A stretch of 64,000 nucleotides of DNA, from positions 181,687 through 245,686 of the forward strand of contig NZ_JAGGPU010000021.1 of the NCBI RefSeq assembly GCF_018613605.1. The letters are read 5' to 3'. The DNA is from Pedobacter sp. ISL-64 (GTDB lineage Bacteria > Bacteroidota > Bacteroidia > Sphingobacteriales > Sphingobacteriaceae). The notes under the pieces are model-generated. The model saw only the letters and a list, made by a program, of their open reading frames with translations, was not told the DNA's origin and did no database searches. The translations under genes and the position numbers were made by a program. Positions 27,258 through 36,877 of the stretch are shown piece by piece (within the stretch, counting starts at the first letter, position 1; each line of letters starts with the position of its first letter).

Positions 27258-28781
27258 ATGAAAATGAAAAATATAAAATATTTACTCGTGGCCATGGGGC
27301 TGTTGTTTATCGGCACGGGCTGTAAAAAATTCCTCAATGTAGTACCAATAGATGCGCTATCGGGAAATAATTTCTGGCAGACCAGAAAAGATGTAGAAGG
27401 TTTTACCAATGGTATTTATGCCAGACTTAGGGATAAAGTTGGCGGGGGAGTATTGATGCCTGCGCTTGATGTTAGGGGTAACTTTGTTAAAACAGTGGGC
27501 ACCATTGATAATAGTGGAAATAATGTTTTTAATAATTTAATTAACAATAATTTAAAATCTGTTACAACTGCCAGCACTACCTACGATAACAGGCTAAAGA
27601 ATATTATGGACTGGAAAGCCTGGTACGATATTATTGCGGCAAGCAACATCTTGTATTATGAGGTAGATAATGTACCATCGGGAAATTTATCAGATGCTGA
27701 TAAAAAAAGATACAAAGCAGAAGCCGTTTTTATGCGTAACCTAAGTTATATGTTTATTTGTAAGTTATTTGGGGATGCCATTTACTATACTGAAGCATAT
27801 AATAGTAAATCTTTAGCACGTACGCCACAGGTAGAAGTAATGAAAAAATGTATTGCTGATATGAGTGCTGCAAAAAATGATTTGCCAACAACCTATACCG
27901 ATGTTTCCCTTACTGGTTTTAGACCAACCAGGGCAAGTGCAGTGGCTTTGTTAATGCATTTAAATATGTGGGCAGCTGCATGGGATAATGGCGATAAAAG
28001 CGGTTATTATAAAGCAGTGGTAGCATTAGGAACAGAAATGGCTACTTATACTAACTATTCGCTTCTGCCAATTAACGAACAAAATACCATGCGGATTTTT
28101 AAAGGCCGTACCAGCGAAAATCTTTTTGGTGTTTTACAGGATTATAACTACGGCGAAACATTTGCAGCATATGCCAATTATTCGTATTTCTTTTCGCATT
28201 ATCCATACCGCGGTGCTATAAGTAAAACAACCAGTTTTATGGCTTATGATAAAGATTATATCGGTAAGTTGTTTCCGGCCGGAGTGCCGGATGCGCGGTT
28301 CACAACCTGGTTCGAAAACGCCAATTCGGATAATAACACTTTTCAGTTTAAAAAGTTTATTAACGTTTATTCAACTGGTTCAGGATCGAGTTTAAACGTA
28401 AATAACGATGATAGTGCTATTATTTTCCGTTTACCAGATGCTTTATTACTAGCAGCAGAAGCTGCTGCGGAGCTTAGCGATGATGCTACCGCCAGAGACT
28501 ATGTAAACCAGGTTAGATTGGCAGCTGCTGCCCCTGCGCTTATCTCATCAGGAAGTGAGTTGAAAGATGATATTTACAGGGAGCGTTGCAGGGAACTCAT
28601 TGGTGAAGGACAGTTTTTCTTCGACCTTGTGAGAACAAAAAGAGCCATTAATACCGAATTTTCAAAAGCAGTAATCAGTGTAAGCAATTTTAATGCTGGT
28701 GCCTGGACCTGGCCTTTAATCATCAGCGCAACAGAGCGTACTGCAAATCCTAATTTAGTGGGCAATAACTTTTGGAATTAA
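27258..28781 (+). CDS. SusD/RagB-type nutrient-binding lipoprotein (second pair)
   Basis: A 507-residue lipoprotein with lipobox FIGTGCKKFL (Cys22). The SusD landmarks are AEAVFMRNLSYMFICKLFGDAIYYTEA, FRLPDALLLAAEAAAELSDDATARDYVNQVR and DIYRERCRELIGEGQFFFDLVRTKR. It is less similar to the first SusD than expected for a recent duplication, so the two pairs may bind different parts of the substrate. Followed after 4 bases by the second fasciclin gene. Confidence 0.94.
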   Translation: MKMKNIKYLLVAMGLLFIGTGCKKFLNVVPIDALSGNNFWQTRKDVEGFTNGIYARLRDKVGGGVLMPALDVRGNFVKTVGTIDNSGNNVFNNLINNNLKSVTTASTTYDNRLKNIMDWKAWYDIIAASNILYYEVDNVPSGNLSDADKKRYKAEAVFMRNLSYMFICKLFGDAIYYTEAYNSKSLARTPQVEVMKKCIADMSAAKNDLPTTYTDVSLTGFRPTRASAVALLMHLNMWAAAWDNGDKSGYYKAVVALGTEMATYTNYSLLPINEQNTMRIFKGRTSENLFGVLQDYNYGETFAAYANYSYFFSHYPYRGAISKTTSFMAYDKDYIGKLFPAGVPDARFTTWFENANSDNNTFQFKKFINVYSTGSGSSLNVNNDDSAIIFRLPDALLLAAEAAAELSDDATARDYVNQVRLAAAAPALISSGSELKDDIYRERCRELIGEGQFFFDLVRTKRAINTEFSKAVISVSNFNAGAWTWPLIISATERTANPNLVGNNFWN

Positions 28782-28785
28782 GAAT

Positions 28786-29505
28786 ATGAAAATACAGAAC
28801 AAAAATAAATCACTTTTACTCCTGTTGACAACTGCTTTGTTGCTTCTCGGTAGCTGTAAAAAATATTATTTCGATACAGGTGTGCACGATCCAAAGTATA
28901 GCGGAAGCACACTCGCTTACATGAAAGACAAAAAGCCTTTTTTTGATAGCACTCTTACTGTAATCAATCTGGCGGGTATGAATGATGTATTGGATAAAGA
29001 AAATGTAACATTTTTTGCTCCACCAAGTGGTTCGGTTTTTAAAAGCATTAAAAGATTGAACCAGTATTTAAAAAATAATGGAAAAGATACGGTGTCCCAG
29101 CTGAGCCAGATTAAACCAGAAGTTTGGAAAAATACACTCTCTCAATATATTTTTAAAGGTGCTAATTTGTTAAAAGATTACCCACAGCGAGATACATTAG
29201 CTTATATCGCTTATCCGGGCCAGAACTATACTTCGTATGCCGGTCGTATTATGAATGTGGGAGCAGTTTTTAACGACGCGGGGGGGGTAAAATACGCAGG
29301 CTACCGTCAGCTATACCTGGCTTTCATTCCTGATTTGTCAAATCCGCAGGTGGCTTTACAGAATAATCCTGTGGCAACATCTGATATTCAGACCAACAAC
29401 GGGGTAATCCACGTGCTAACCAAAATTAAACATAACCTTGGTTTTAATACCGATACGTTTATAGATCAGGTAGTAGCATCTGGTATTTTGCCGCCAACAC
29501 CATAG
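28786..29505 (+). CDS. Fasciclin (FAS1) domain lipoprotein, copy 2
   Basis: A 239-residue lipoprotein with lipobox LLLGSCKK (Cys25). The FAS1 motif ENVTFFAPPSGSVFKSIKRL and the ending NNGVIHVLTKIKHNLGF parallel copy 1. The order SusC-SusD-FAS1 is repeated twice in the operon. A run of seven Gs (29280-29286) inside the coding region encodes part of DAGGVKYAGY; such runs are prone to slippage, but the frame is intact here. Confidence 0.8.
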   Translation: MKIQNKNKSLLLLLTTALLLLGSCKKYYFDTGVHDPKYSGSTLAYMKDKKPFFDSTLTVINLAGMNDVLDKENVTFFAPPSGSVFKSIKRLNQYLKNNGKDTVSQLSQIKPEVWKNTLSQYIFKGANLLKDYPQRDTLAYIAYPGQNYTSYAGRIMNVGAVFNDAGGVKYAGYRQLYLAFIPDLSNPQVALQNNPVATSDIQTNNGVIHVLTKIKHNLGFNTDTFIDQVVASGILPPTP

Positions 29506-29537
29506 CAAATTATTTATTAATATAAATGAACTGATAA

Positions 29538-31241
29538 ATGTTAACAAACATAAAATATAAAATAAGCTTATTGGTTGCAACGGCGGTTTGCCTTGCCAGC
29601 TTAATGGTTGCTTGCAAAAAAAGTGAGGGACTGGCCGATGATCCTTATGCAGGTGGTAAACAGGTTTTAGGTATTACTTTTATCTCTAAATCAACCGACC
29701 CTGATATTGTAACTGCGGGCACAACATTAAATCTTCAGATAAAAGGCTTAATGAAATACAAGGATAATTTTAAACTGTATGTAAATGAGATCGAAGCTGA
29801 AGTATTAAATTATACCGATAGTACGATACAGTTTAAAGTACCTTTAGTGGCCAGTACAGGTAGCGTTTGGATTACCTCTCAAGGGCAAAGTTTTTTTGGC
29901 CCGATTGTTAAAATTGGCGGTAAGGTGTCTGTTGATCCTTCATTTAAGATTGTAAACGGAGCAGGATCTGTTTCGGGCTCAGGAGGTACAACGGTTTACG
30001 ATGCGGAGAAGCTCCCGACGGGTCTGTTCTGGTTAACAGGCAGCTTTAGCAACTTTGAACAAAAAGGTACAGCAGCACTTCCAAATGGCGGTATAGCACA
30101 GATAGATGCCGATGGAGCTTATAGTACCTCAGGTGTGAGTTTTGGTAAAGGTGCTGTTGGTGCTGGCCAAACCATTTATTCCATTAACCGCATTACTACG
30201 GGTTCTCAAAATGGTAAATACATTGTTGCCGGTAGTTTTACAGCCTACAATTCTACGCGTACCAATCGCCAAACACTGAACAACATTGTGAGATTAAATT
30301 CCAATGGTAGTTTAGATACCATAAAAACTGCCGATAAAGATGCCCTGGGTAACTCTTTGGTGCCAATTGTTAATCCTAAACCAGAACAACTATGGAAAAA
30401 CGGCGATACCGTTGCGGCATTTAATGCTGGGGTTGACGGTATAGTTAGAAAAACCTTTGTATTTGGAGAACAGATCTACATCATCGGTAATTTCCAGAAT
30501 TTTAAGCGAATGTATTATCCTAACTCTACTTACGATGATAAGGTGTATGATGTAACCAGAATGAAGCAGATGGTTCGCGTGAACGCAGATGGATCAATGG
30601 ACTCAACCTTCCATTATAATAAAAACACACGCCAAAGTGCTGCTGGAGGTAATGGAGCAATTATCGATGCCATGATGCAGACTGATGGTAAACTGATTCT
30701 GGTAGGTAGCTTTAGCTCGTTTAATGGCGTTACGGCAAACCGGATTGTACGTTTAAATTTAGATGGTTCTGTAGATCAGAGTTTTAATGCTGGTGCCGGA
30801 GCTGATGGTGATGTTTATTCCATCCGTTACAATACAACCACTAATAAAATTGTGGTTTGTGGAAACTTTACAAGTTTTAATGGAAAGGCATCTTCTGGTC
30901 TTGCACTGCTTAATCCTGATGGTTCTACTGTGAGTACATTTACAGGGGCGCTGATTACAGGGGGCTTAGCAACTTTTGCGTCACAATTAAACAACGGAAA
31001 AATTCTCGTAACGGGCTCATTTAATAAATATGGAGATTATTTACGCCAGGGTTTTATGATACTGGAGGCAAATGGACAACTGGCGGCAGGGTACAACAAT
31101 ACTGGTGGTTTTCAGGGCAGGATATATGATATGATCGAAACACCAGTATCAAATGGTTCCCAGGTTGTTTTGGTGGGAGATATTAGCAGGTTTAATTCCG
31201 TATTGCCACATAATGTACTCAGATTAATCATTTCTAATTAA
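29538..31241 (+). CDS. DUF5008-like lipoprotein with delta-60 repeats
   Basis: A 567-residue lipoprotein (lipobox SLMVACKK). Residues about 40-120 form an IPT/TIG-like immunoglobulin fold (TFISKSTDPDIVTAGTTLNLQIKG). From about residue 150 the protein carries delta-60/beta-propeller type repeats: LNSNGSLDT, VNADGSMDSTF, LNLDGSVDQSFNAGAGADG and LNPDGSTVSTF, each followed by a hydrophobic strand and GNF/GSF. This combination resembles DUF5008 proteins seen in the same operons in Pedobacter-like genomes. A surface-exposed beta-propeller that binds the target is the best guess. No enzymatic residues are seen. Confidence 0.7.
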   Translation: MLTNIKYKISLLVATAVCLASLMVACKKSEGLADDPYAGGKQVLGITFISKSTDPDIVTAGTTLNLQIKGLMKYKDNFKLYVNEIEAEVLNYTDSTIQFKVPLVASTGSVWITSQGQSFFGPIVKIGGKVSVDPSFKIVNGAGSVSGSGGTTVYDAEKLPTGLFWLTGSFSNFEQKGTAALPNGGIAQIDADGAYSTSGVSFGKGAVGAGQTIYSINRITTGSQNGKYIVAGSFTAYNSTRTNRQTLNNIVRLNSNGSLDTIKTADKDALGNSLVPIVNPKPEQLWKNGDTVAAFNAGVDGIVRKTFVFGEQIYIIGNFQNFKRMYYPNSTYDDKVYDVTRMKQMVRVNADGSMDSTFHYNKNTRQSAAGGNGAIIDAMMQTDGKLILVGSFSSFNGVTANRIVRLNLDGSVDQSFNAGAGADGDVYSIRYNTTTNKIVVCGNFTSFNGKASSGLALLNPDGSTVSTFTGALITGGLATFASQLNNGKILVTGSFNKYGDYLRQGFMILEANGQLAAGYNNTGGFQGRIYDMIETPVSNGSQVVLVGDISRFNSVLPHNVLRLIISN

Positions 31242-31265
31242 CTGTACACTTTTAATTATATAGAT

Positions 31266-33032
31266 ATGAAAAGAAATATAATATCAGTTTTTAACATAAA
31301 AACTATGGGTGCTGCGCTCGTTTTGGGTTTTGTTTTACTTCATTCGGCCTGCAACAAAAATTTTGATAGTGTACTGCCTACCTCATTCAAAAATGATACA
31401 CTTGGTTTAGGTACCAATGCTAAAAAAGTATTGTACATTATATTAGATGGCGTTAAAGGTTCGGTGGTTAGCACTTTAGCTCCGACTAATCTTACTCAAA
31501 TTACTAATAATGCAATTTATTCTTATGATGGTGTAGCCGATTACCAGAGAAATGCAATAACCAATGCCGCATCCTGGACTACTATGCTTACCGGAGTAGA
31601 TTATACCAAACATAATGTTACCACAGAAGCTTTTACAGGTTTAAATCTGCAAACTGCCCCGACATTATTTACTGGAATTAAATCAACTATACCAACCGCA
31701 AGAACAGTTTCTTTCGGATCAACAGCAGCATTTAATGATAACCTGGCAGCTGATGCCAGTGTTAAACAAACCCTGTCTGATGATGCAGGTGTTAAAACTG
31801 CTGTTATTACGGAGTTAACAACCAGCAACCCATCATTACTGGTGGCACAATTTCATAGCGCCGAAACGGCTGGTGCCGCTAATGGATATACTGCCACAAC
31901 AGCAGCATATGCCACTGCCATTAATACTTTAGATGGTTATGTAGGAGAGATCTTAGCTGCATTACGCACCAGGAAAACCTATGCTAGCGAAAATTGGTTA
32001 GTGGTAATCGCGTCCAACAAAGGTGGCGGCCCTACTTCAGGTGGTAATGCAGGGTCAAATATCTATGCTGATGATTCCCGTAATACTTTCGTGGCTTTTT
32101 ACAACCCTAAATTTAAACCAAATGCAGTAACTAAACCTGATGTAAGTAACCTGCCGTATGCCGGAATTGGGCCAAAGGTTAATGCAACCAATGGTGCGGT
32201 ACAAAGTGATCCTAATTTCTTAAATTTAGGTACAAATACCGAGGCAACCATCCGCTTTAACATCCGTTGGGATGGAAGTGCCGGGAATTCAGGTTACTGT
32301 GCAATCCTCCAAAAAAGAGGCCTGACTAGTGGAATAACCGGAGGAATGCCAGGCTGGGCCTTTATAAAAGACGATGGTGGTATCATTAGTTTTAATGCGA
32401 GTTTCACCGGGACTACTTCTAACTACCAGGCAAAAGGGCCGACATCTCAAAAATTAGATGATGGAAAGTGGCACTCTGTTGCGGTAAGGTTTTTTAATAA
32501 TGGTACTACTCATACAGCCAGTATGTTTGTTGATGGTATAGCTGCGCAAACGGCTAATTTAGCCCTAGCCGTAAGTGGAGTCAATGGAAATTTAAATACC
32601 ACAGCACCACTGCAGTTTGGAAAATATACAAATGTGGATTGTTTTATTACCGAATTTGCGGTTTATAATATAGCCATTCCGAATGCCGATATTATAGCGG
32701 CAAGTAAAAAAACACCTTTAACTCCCATAACAGATCCATATTACAATAATTTAATAGCCTATTTTAAAGGTGACGAAGGTGTTGGAAGTGTAATAAATGA
32801 TGTGACTGGAAAAGCGCCTAAAATGAATTTAGTAGGAACGCCTAACTGGACGAGTTTTGCTGATATCTCCCCAAATCTATCTCCGGCAATATCTGAAGCT
32901 GCTTTTAAAGCTGTGCCTAACGGTGTTGATATTCCGGTATTAATCTACAATTGGATGAATATTGCTGTACCGGCCCAATGGAGTTTAATGGGTAAATTTT
33001 ATAACCCTTCAGTTACTTTTCCAACAAACTAA
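31266..33032 (+). CDS. Phosphatase-fold/LamG lipoprotein (DUF4983-like), copy 1
   Basis: A 588-residue lipoprotein (lipobox LLHSACNK). Residues about 55-270 resemble the alkaline phosphatase/phosphodiesterase fold: KKVLYIILDGVKGSV, then NAASWTTMLTGVDYTKHNV. However the metal motifs are degraded: FHSAETAGAANGY replaces the DxxGHxxG segment and ASNKGGG replaces the (D/N)HG segment. A LamG/concanavalin-like domain follows (about 320-470; DGKWHSVAVRFFNNGTTHTASMFVDG), then a C-terminal region like DUF4983. It is therefore probably a binding protein rather than a hydrolase. A paralogue lies two genes on, so the M60 peptidase gene is bracketed by the pair. Confidence 0.72.
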   Translation: MKRNIISVFNIKTMGAALVLGFVLLHSACNKNFDSVLPTSFKNDTLGLGTNAKKVLYIILDGVKGSVVSTLAPTNLTQITNNAIYSYDGVADYQRNAITNAASWTTMLTGVDYTKHNVTTEAFTGLNLQTAPTLFTGIKSTIPTARTVSFGSTAAFNDNLAADASVKQTLSDDAGVKTAVITELTTSNPSLLVAQFHSAETAGAANGYTATTAAYATAINTLDGYVGEILAALRTRKTYASENWLVVIASNKGGGPTSGGNAGSNIYADDSRNTFVAFYNPKFKPNAVTKPDVSNLPYAGIGPKVNATNGAVQSDPNFLNLGTNTEATIRFNIRWDGSAGNSGYCAILQKRGLTSGITGGMPGWAFIKDDGGIISFNASFTGTTSNYQAKGPTSQKLDDGKWHSVAVRFFNNGTTHTASMFVDGIAAQTANLALAVSGVNGNLNTTAPLQFGKYTNVDCFITEFAVYNIAIPNADIIAASKKTPLTPITDPYYNNLIAYFKGDEGVGSVINDVTGKAPKMNLVGTPNWTSFADISPNLSPAISEAAFKAVPNGVDIPVLIYNWMNIAVPAQWSLMGKFYNPSVTFPTN

Positions 33033-33047
33033 TTAAATACTAGAAAT

Positions 33048-34973
33048 ATGAAACTTAATCATTTCACTATATCATGTGCTGTTACGTTGTTGTTAGGGGT
33101 AACAGCCTGTAAAAAATACGGTTACAACATTCCGGATGGTTACCCAGACGATTCTCAGAATGTTGCTGCAGGCAATATTGACACCAATATGAAGGTGATC
33201 GATAAGTCGATGTATGCAAAAGCAAGGGTATTCCCGGGCTTGGTCGACCAATCGGAGCCCCGTGTACAAAATGCCAAGTTTACCTTAGATTTAAATTTTA
33301 CAGATCAAACAGCCGATAATCTGCGTATTTCGATAGCGCCAGAGCCACAGTACAGTACAGGTTACTACGCTGCACCAGGCGAATTGGTTAAAATAGAGGT
33401 TCCGACAGGGATTGAAGGTTTAACTGTTCAGGTTGGAGGGCATACCGATAATCTCGCAGGGAAATCTCCATTATTAAGAGATCCGGTAGTTTATATGCGT
33501 CAGCAATTGTATGCTGGTGCTAATTATGTACGTAATCTGTATGGTGGTACCATTTATATCCGCGCGGGTAGGGCTTATCCTAACCCTGTAGAATTTACCA
33601 TTACAAACGCTTGTGTTTCTCCCGATTTTATTCTGGGTCAAACTGTAGATGCAGACTGGGTAAATAAAGTAAAAGCTTCGCAGGTACCTTGGTTAGAGTT
33701 GCGTAGCAAAAGGGTAATTTTTCTGGTTCCGAGAGATAAAATTGTAGCTACCTTTTCATCATCTGAGCCTTATACCAACCCAACAGTAGCTTTCGGCAAA
33801 TGGAACGATGTATTCGATCTGGATTACAATGCCTGGATGGGTTTATCAGATAATGCGGCAGATGTAAAAGATAGAAGCCCGCAGGGGCCGTGGAGAGGGG
33901 TATTAGATATTCAGTTATCAGCAGGTTATGGTCACAGTGGTTTCCCTTTTGTGGGTTTAAATGACAGTGAGTGGTTTAAAGGTTTTACAAGTCTAACAAA
34001 CATTACAACCAGTAATGGAATGTGGGGGAGCTATCACGAATTCGGTCACAATTGTCAGCAAGGTAAAGTATGGAGCTGGAGTACGTTAGGCGAAACAACC
34101 AACAACCTCTTCAGTTTTAAAGTGGCTAATAGGATAGGAGCTAATTATAATATTCTTCATCCATCAGTGTCAAGCGGTTTTCCGCAAGCTATTGCTTATG
34201 CCTCTGGTGCCGGCGTTAAAAATTTCGATACTGATGTGGCAATGAACGATCCCTTTAAAAGAATGACTCCTTTTGTTCAGATTTTTGAAAAATATGGTTA
34301 CGGTGCCATGACTTATTTGTATTCAGAAGCCAGACATGCACCACGCTTAAATACCAGTGATATCACCATGCATAATTTTGTTTACGAGAAATTATCTGAT
34401 TATACGCAAATAGATTTAGGGCCATTTTTTGATGCCTGGGGTATTTTAACCAGTCCAACTGTAAGAGATAAAGTTGCTGCAAAATATCCGCAATTAAATA
34501 CACAAATATGGACTTATAACCCGCTTAATAAAACAGGAGGTACGGCTGCTATAGTACCGGTAATCGTTTCGGTAAGCTCAAACCAATCAAATGAAGGCGC
34601 TCCGGCAAATATGTTAGATGGTAACAATACAACTTATTGGCACTCACAGTATTCGCCTGCGCCAACAGCAGCACAAACTTATCCTTTTACAATTGTGATG
34701 AGCCAAGGTAACAGAGCGTCGGCAAAAGGTATGTACTTCTTCCCAAGAAATTCTACGGCTCAACGTCCGAAAGATATAGAGGTTTTTGTGAGCAATGATA
34801 ACGTAACTTATACCAGCGTAGGTACCACTCAAATACCAAATGCATTTGCCAGATACGACTTCTTATTCCCGGCAGGAGCGGTTAATGCTCAGTATTTTAG
34901 GGTAATTCTTAAGAATAGCTGGACAGCCAACAATACGTTAGCATCATTATCAGAAATAGGTGTAATTAAATAA
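33048..34973 (+). CDS. M60 (enhancin-like) zinc metallopeptidase lipoprotein
   Basis: A 641-residue lipoprotein (lipobox GVTACKK). The zinc-site HEFGHN (His330, Glu331, His334) with downstream Glu349 in LGETTNN is the M60/enhancin signature HExxH(8,28)E. An upstream beta-sandwich (about 80-200) is the usual M60 N-terminal accessory domain. The C-terminal 150 residues (VIVSVSSNQSNEGAPANMLDGN, YFRVILKNSW) form an F5/8 type C-like carbohydrate-binding domain. M60 peptidases cleave O-glycosylated proteins such as mucins. Inside a SusCD operon it points to glycoprotein or glycopeptide utilisation. All catalytic residues are present. Confidence 0.9.
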   Translation: MKLNHFTISCAVTLLLGVTACKKYGYNIPDGYPDDSQNVAAGNIDTNMKVIDKSMYAKARVFPGLVDQSEPRVQNAKFTLDLNFTDQTADNLRISIAPEPQYSTGYYAAPGELVKIEVPTGIEGLTVQVGGHTDNLAGKSPLLRDPVVYMRQQLYAGANYVRNLYGGTIYIRAGRAYPNPVEFTITNACVSPDFILGQTVDADWVNKVKASQVPWLELRSKRVIFLVPRDKIVATFSSSEPYTNPTVAFGKWNDVFDLDYNAWMGLSDNAADVKDRSPQGPWRGVLDIQLSAGYGHSGFPFVGLNDSEWFKGFTSLTNITTSNGMWGSYHEFGHNCQQGKVWSWSTLGETTNNLFSFKVANRIGANYNILHPSVSSGFPQAIAYASGAGVKNFDTDVAMNDPFKRMTPFVQIFEKYGYGAMTYLYSEARHAPRLNTSDITMHNFVYEKLSDYTQIDLGPFFDAWGILTSPTVRDKVAAKYPQLNTQIWTYNPLNKTGGTAAIVPVIVSVSSNQSNEGAPANMLDGNNTTYWHSQYSPAPTAAQTYPFTIVMSQGNRASAKGMYFFPRNSTAQRPKDIEVFVSNDNVTYTSVGTTQIPNAFARYDFLFPAGAVNAQYFRVILKNSWTANNTLASLSEIGVIK

Positions 34974-34991
34974 ACAGTAAGCGCTAAGAAA

Positions 34992-36689
34992 ATGAGAACA
35001 AACAATAAAACTTCAATATTCATAGCCGGTACCTTCGCCTTGTTGGCGGGTGTTTTAGGCTGTAAAAAATACGATAACCCTCCACCTGTGTATGAAGAGT
35101 TAAAACCATTGAACGATGTTCAGCGTAAAGTAATCGTAATTAGTATTGATGGCGTTACCGGGGGCGAGCTAAGAACAATTGCTGCACCTAACCTTGCCGA
35201 ATTGCAGAAAACAGGCAAATATACTTTCGAAATACAAAAAAGTGGTATCGGTAACGACGCCTCTTCTTGGGTAACCATGGCTACCGGAGTAAGTTTTGCC
35301 AAGCATTCTATCGGTACTGATAATTTTGAAAGAATACAGGACCCGAACGGCGATGACCATGCCGAAATTAAATCGTACAGAAATGTGCTCGATTATATTA
35401 CCCAATATAAAGCCACTAAAACAGCGGTAATAACGCCCTGGAGTAATTTACGTTACTACTTAAGAAATGCCGATTTTTCACCTGTAGTGAGTACCGATGT
35501 TGCCGTAAAAGACAGTACTATAAACGTGTTGAATAAACAGGGTAATGTGGGCGCTGTAATGGTTAACTTCAGAGATGTTGAAGTAGCCGGCGCCAGCGGT
35601 GGTTTCGTGGCAACAAACGACAATTATAAAAATGCCATCTTAAAAGCCGATGAGTATGTTGGTAATATTCTTACCGCATTAAAAGCAAGAAAGAATTATG
35701 CAAAAGAAGATTGGCTGGTAATTGTAACCACCAACCACGGTGGTAGTAATACAAACCCACAATCAGGCTTTTTAATCGCCTCAAATAAAAACTTTAAACA
35801 AGAGGAGATTAAGAAACGTGGCTTTAATACACCCTTGTTTAACAGTACCAGTATTGGGGCTGTGGTGAATAATGATAACGGATTATACGACTCCGGATCA
35901 ACCAAAGATTTTACAGTACAGATGCAGGCCAAATTTAATACCGAAAATTACTATGTGGGCTTTTTATCAAAAAGCACCCTCATTAGCGGTACTACTCAAA
36001 CCGGTTGGATGTGGTTTCAAACTGATTCGAAGAAGTGGAATGTATCTTTTGGCGGTACAAATAACGGTTCAGGCACTGATAGGAAAGAAGTTAATGGCGG
36101 GGGTATCGTTTTCGATGGAGGCTGGCATACCTTAACCATGACGGTAAAATATGTAAATACCACCACCAGAACGGCTACTTTGTACACCGATGGAGTACTA
36201 AACACAAGTCTAAATATCAGTGCTCATAAAAGTTTATCAACTTCAGAAAAGTTAACCCTGGGTTACAAACAGTTTTCGGGTGGTACTGGTTTAAATTTTC
36301 TGGGTGCAGAATTGGCATATTTCAATACTGCACTTGATGCTGCAACGGTTCAGGCAAACGTGGCCTTAAAAGATATTACCAAACATCCAAATTATGCCAA
36401 TTTAATTGGTTATTGGCAAAATAACGAAGGTACAGATGCCTATATTGCTAATAAGGCACCGGGTGGTTATGATATGTCGCTTTCAGGTCCATTTACCTGG
36501 AAAGCCATGGGAACAGATGTACCACCATCAGTTACACCTGATGCAAATGCCACGGGTAAATCAATAGCGCTTACACCAGCAACTGTTAGTGCAAATATGT
36601 TGTACTGGATGAACATTAAAATCTTATCTGATTTTGGTATTGATGGTAATCCTTTCTTAAATCAGTATGAAATAGAATTCTTAAAATAG
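34992..36689 (+). CDS. Phosphatase-fold/LamG lipoprotein (DUF4983-like), copy 2
   Basis: A 565-residue lipoprotein (lipobox GVLGCKK). It has the same layout as the paralogue at 31266: phosphatase-like N-terminal fold (KVIVISIDGVTGGEL; NDASSWVTMATGVSFAKHSI), LamG-like middle (GGWHTLTMTVKYVNTTTRTATLYTDG) and a C-terminal DUF4983-like region (ANMLYWMNIKILSDFGI). It keeps the TTNHGG segment that copy 1 has lost but, like copy 1, lacks the DxxGHxxG motif (NFRDVEVAGASGGF). Residual activity is uncertain. This is the last gene of the operon; the terminator at 36707-36742 follows. Confidence 0.72.
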   Translation: MRTNNKTSIFIAGTFALLAGVLGCKKYDNPPPVYEELKPLNDVQRKVIVISIDGVTGGELRTIAAPNLAELQKTGKYTFEIQKSGIGNDASSWVTMATGVSFAKHSIGTDNFERIQDPNGDDHAEIKSYRNVLDYITQYKATKTAVITPWSNLRYYLRNADFSPVVSTDVAVKDSTINVLNKQGNVGAVMVNFRDVEVAGASGGFVATNDNYKNAILKADEYVGNILTALKARKNYAKEDWLVIVTTNHGGSNTNPQSGFLIASNKNFKQEEIKKRGFNTPLFNSTSIGAVVNNDNGLYDSGSTKDFTVQMQAKFNTENYYVGFLSKSTLISGTTQTGWMWFQTDSKKWNVSFGGTNNGSGTDRKEVNGGGIVFDGGWHTLTMTVKYVNTTTRTATLYTDGVLNTSLNISAHKSLSTSEKLTLGYKQFSGGTGLNFLGAELAYFNTALDAATVQANVALKDITKHPNYANLIGYWQNNEGTDAYIANKAPGGYDMSLSGPFTWKAMGTDVPPSVTPDANATGKSIALTPATVSANMLYWMNIKILSDFGIDGNPFLNQYEIEFLK

Positions 36690-36706
36690 TAGTTAATTTT
36701 TTAGTG

Positions 36707-36742
36707 AAACCCTTGCCTCCGGAGGAGGCAAAGGGGTTTTTT
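36707..36742 (+). terminator. Rho-independent terminator of the SusC/SusD operon
   Basis: Stem TTGCCTCC (36713-36720) with GGAGGCAA (36724-36731), loop GGA, extended by CCC/GGG pairing around a one-base bulge, then six Ts. It lies 18 bases after the stop at 36689 and separates the utilisation operon from the precursor genes. Confidence 0.9.
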
Positions 36743-36877
36743 GTTTATTCTTATTAAATACCGACATCAAATAAGCTTTAATGAACCACGCTTTTTGATT
36801 GATTGCCAATATATCGTCGCAAAATAATTAGCCTATAAGGAAGTAACTATAATTAATTAACACTTAAAATTTAAACT

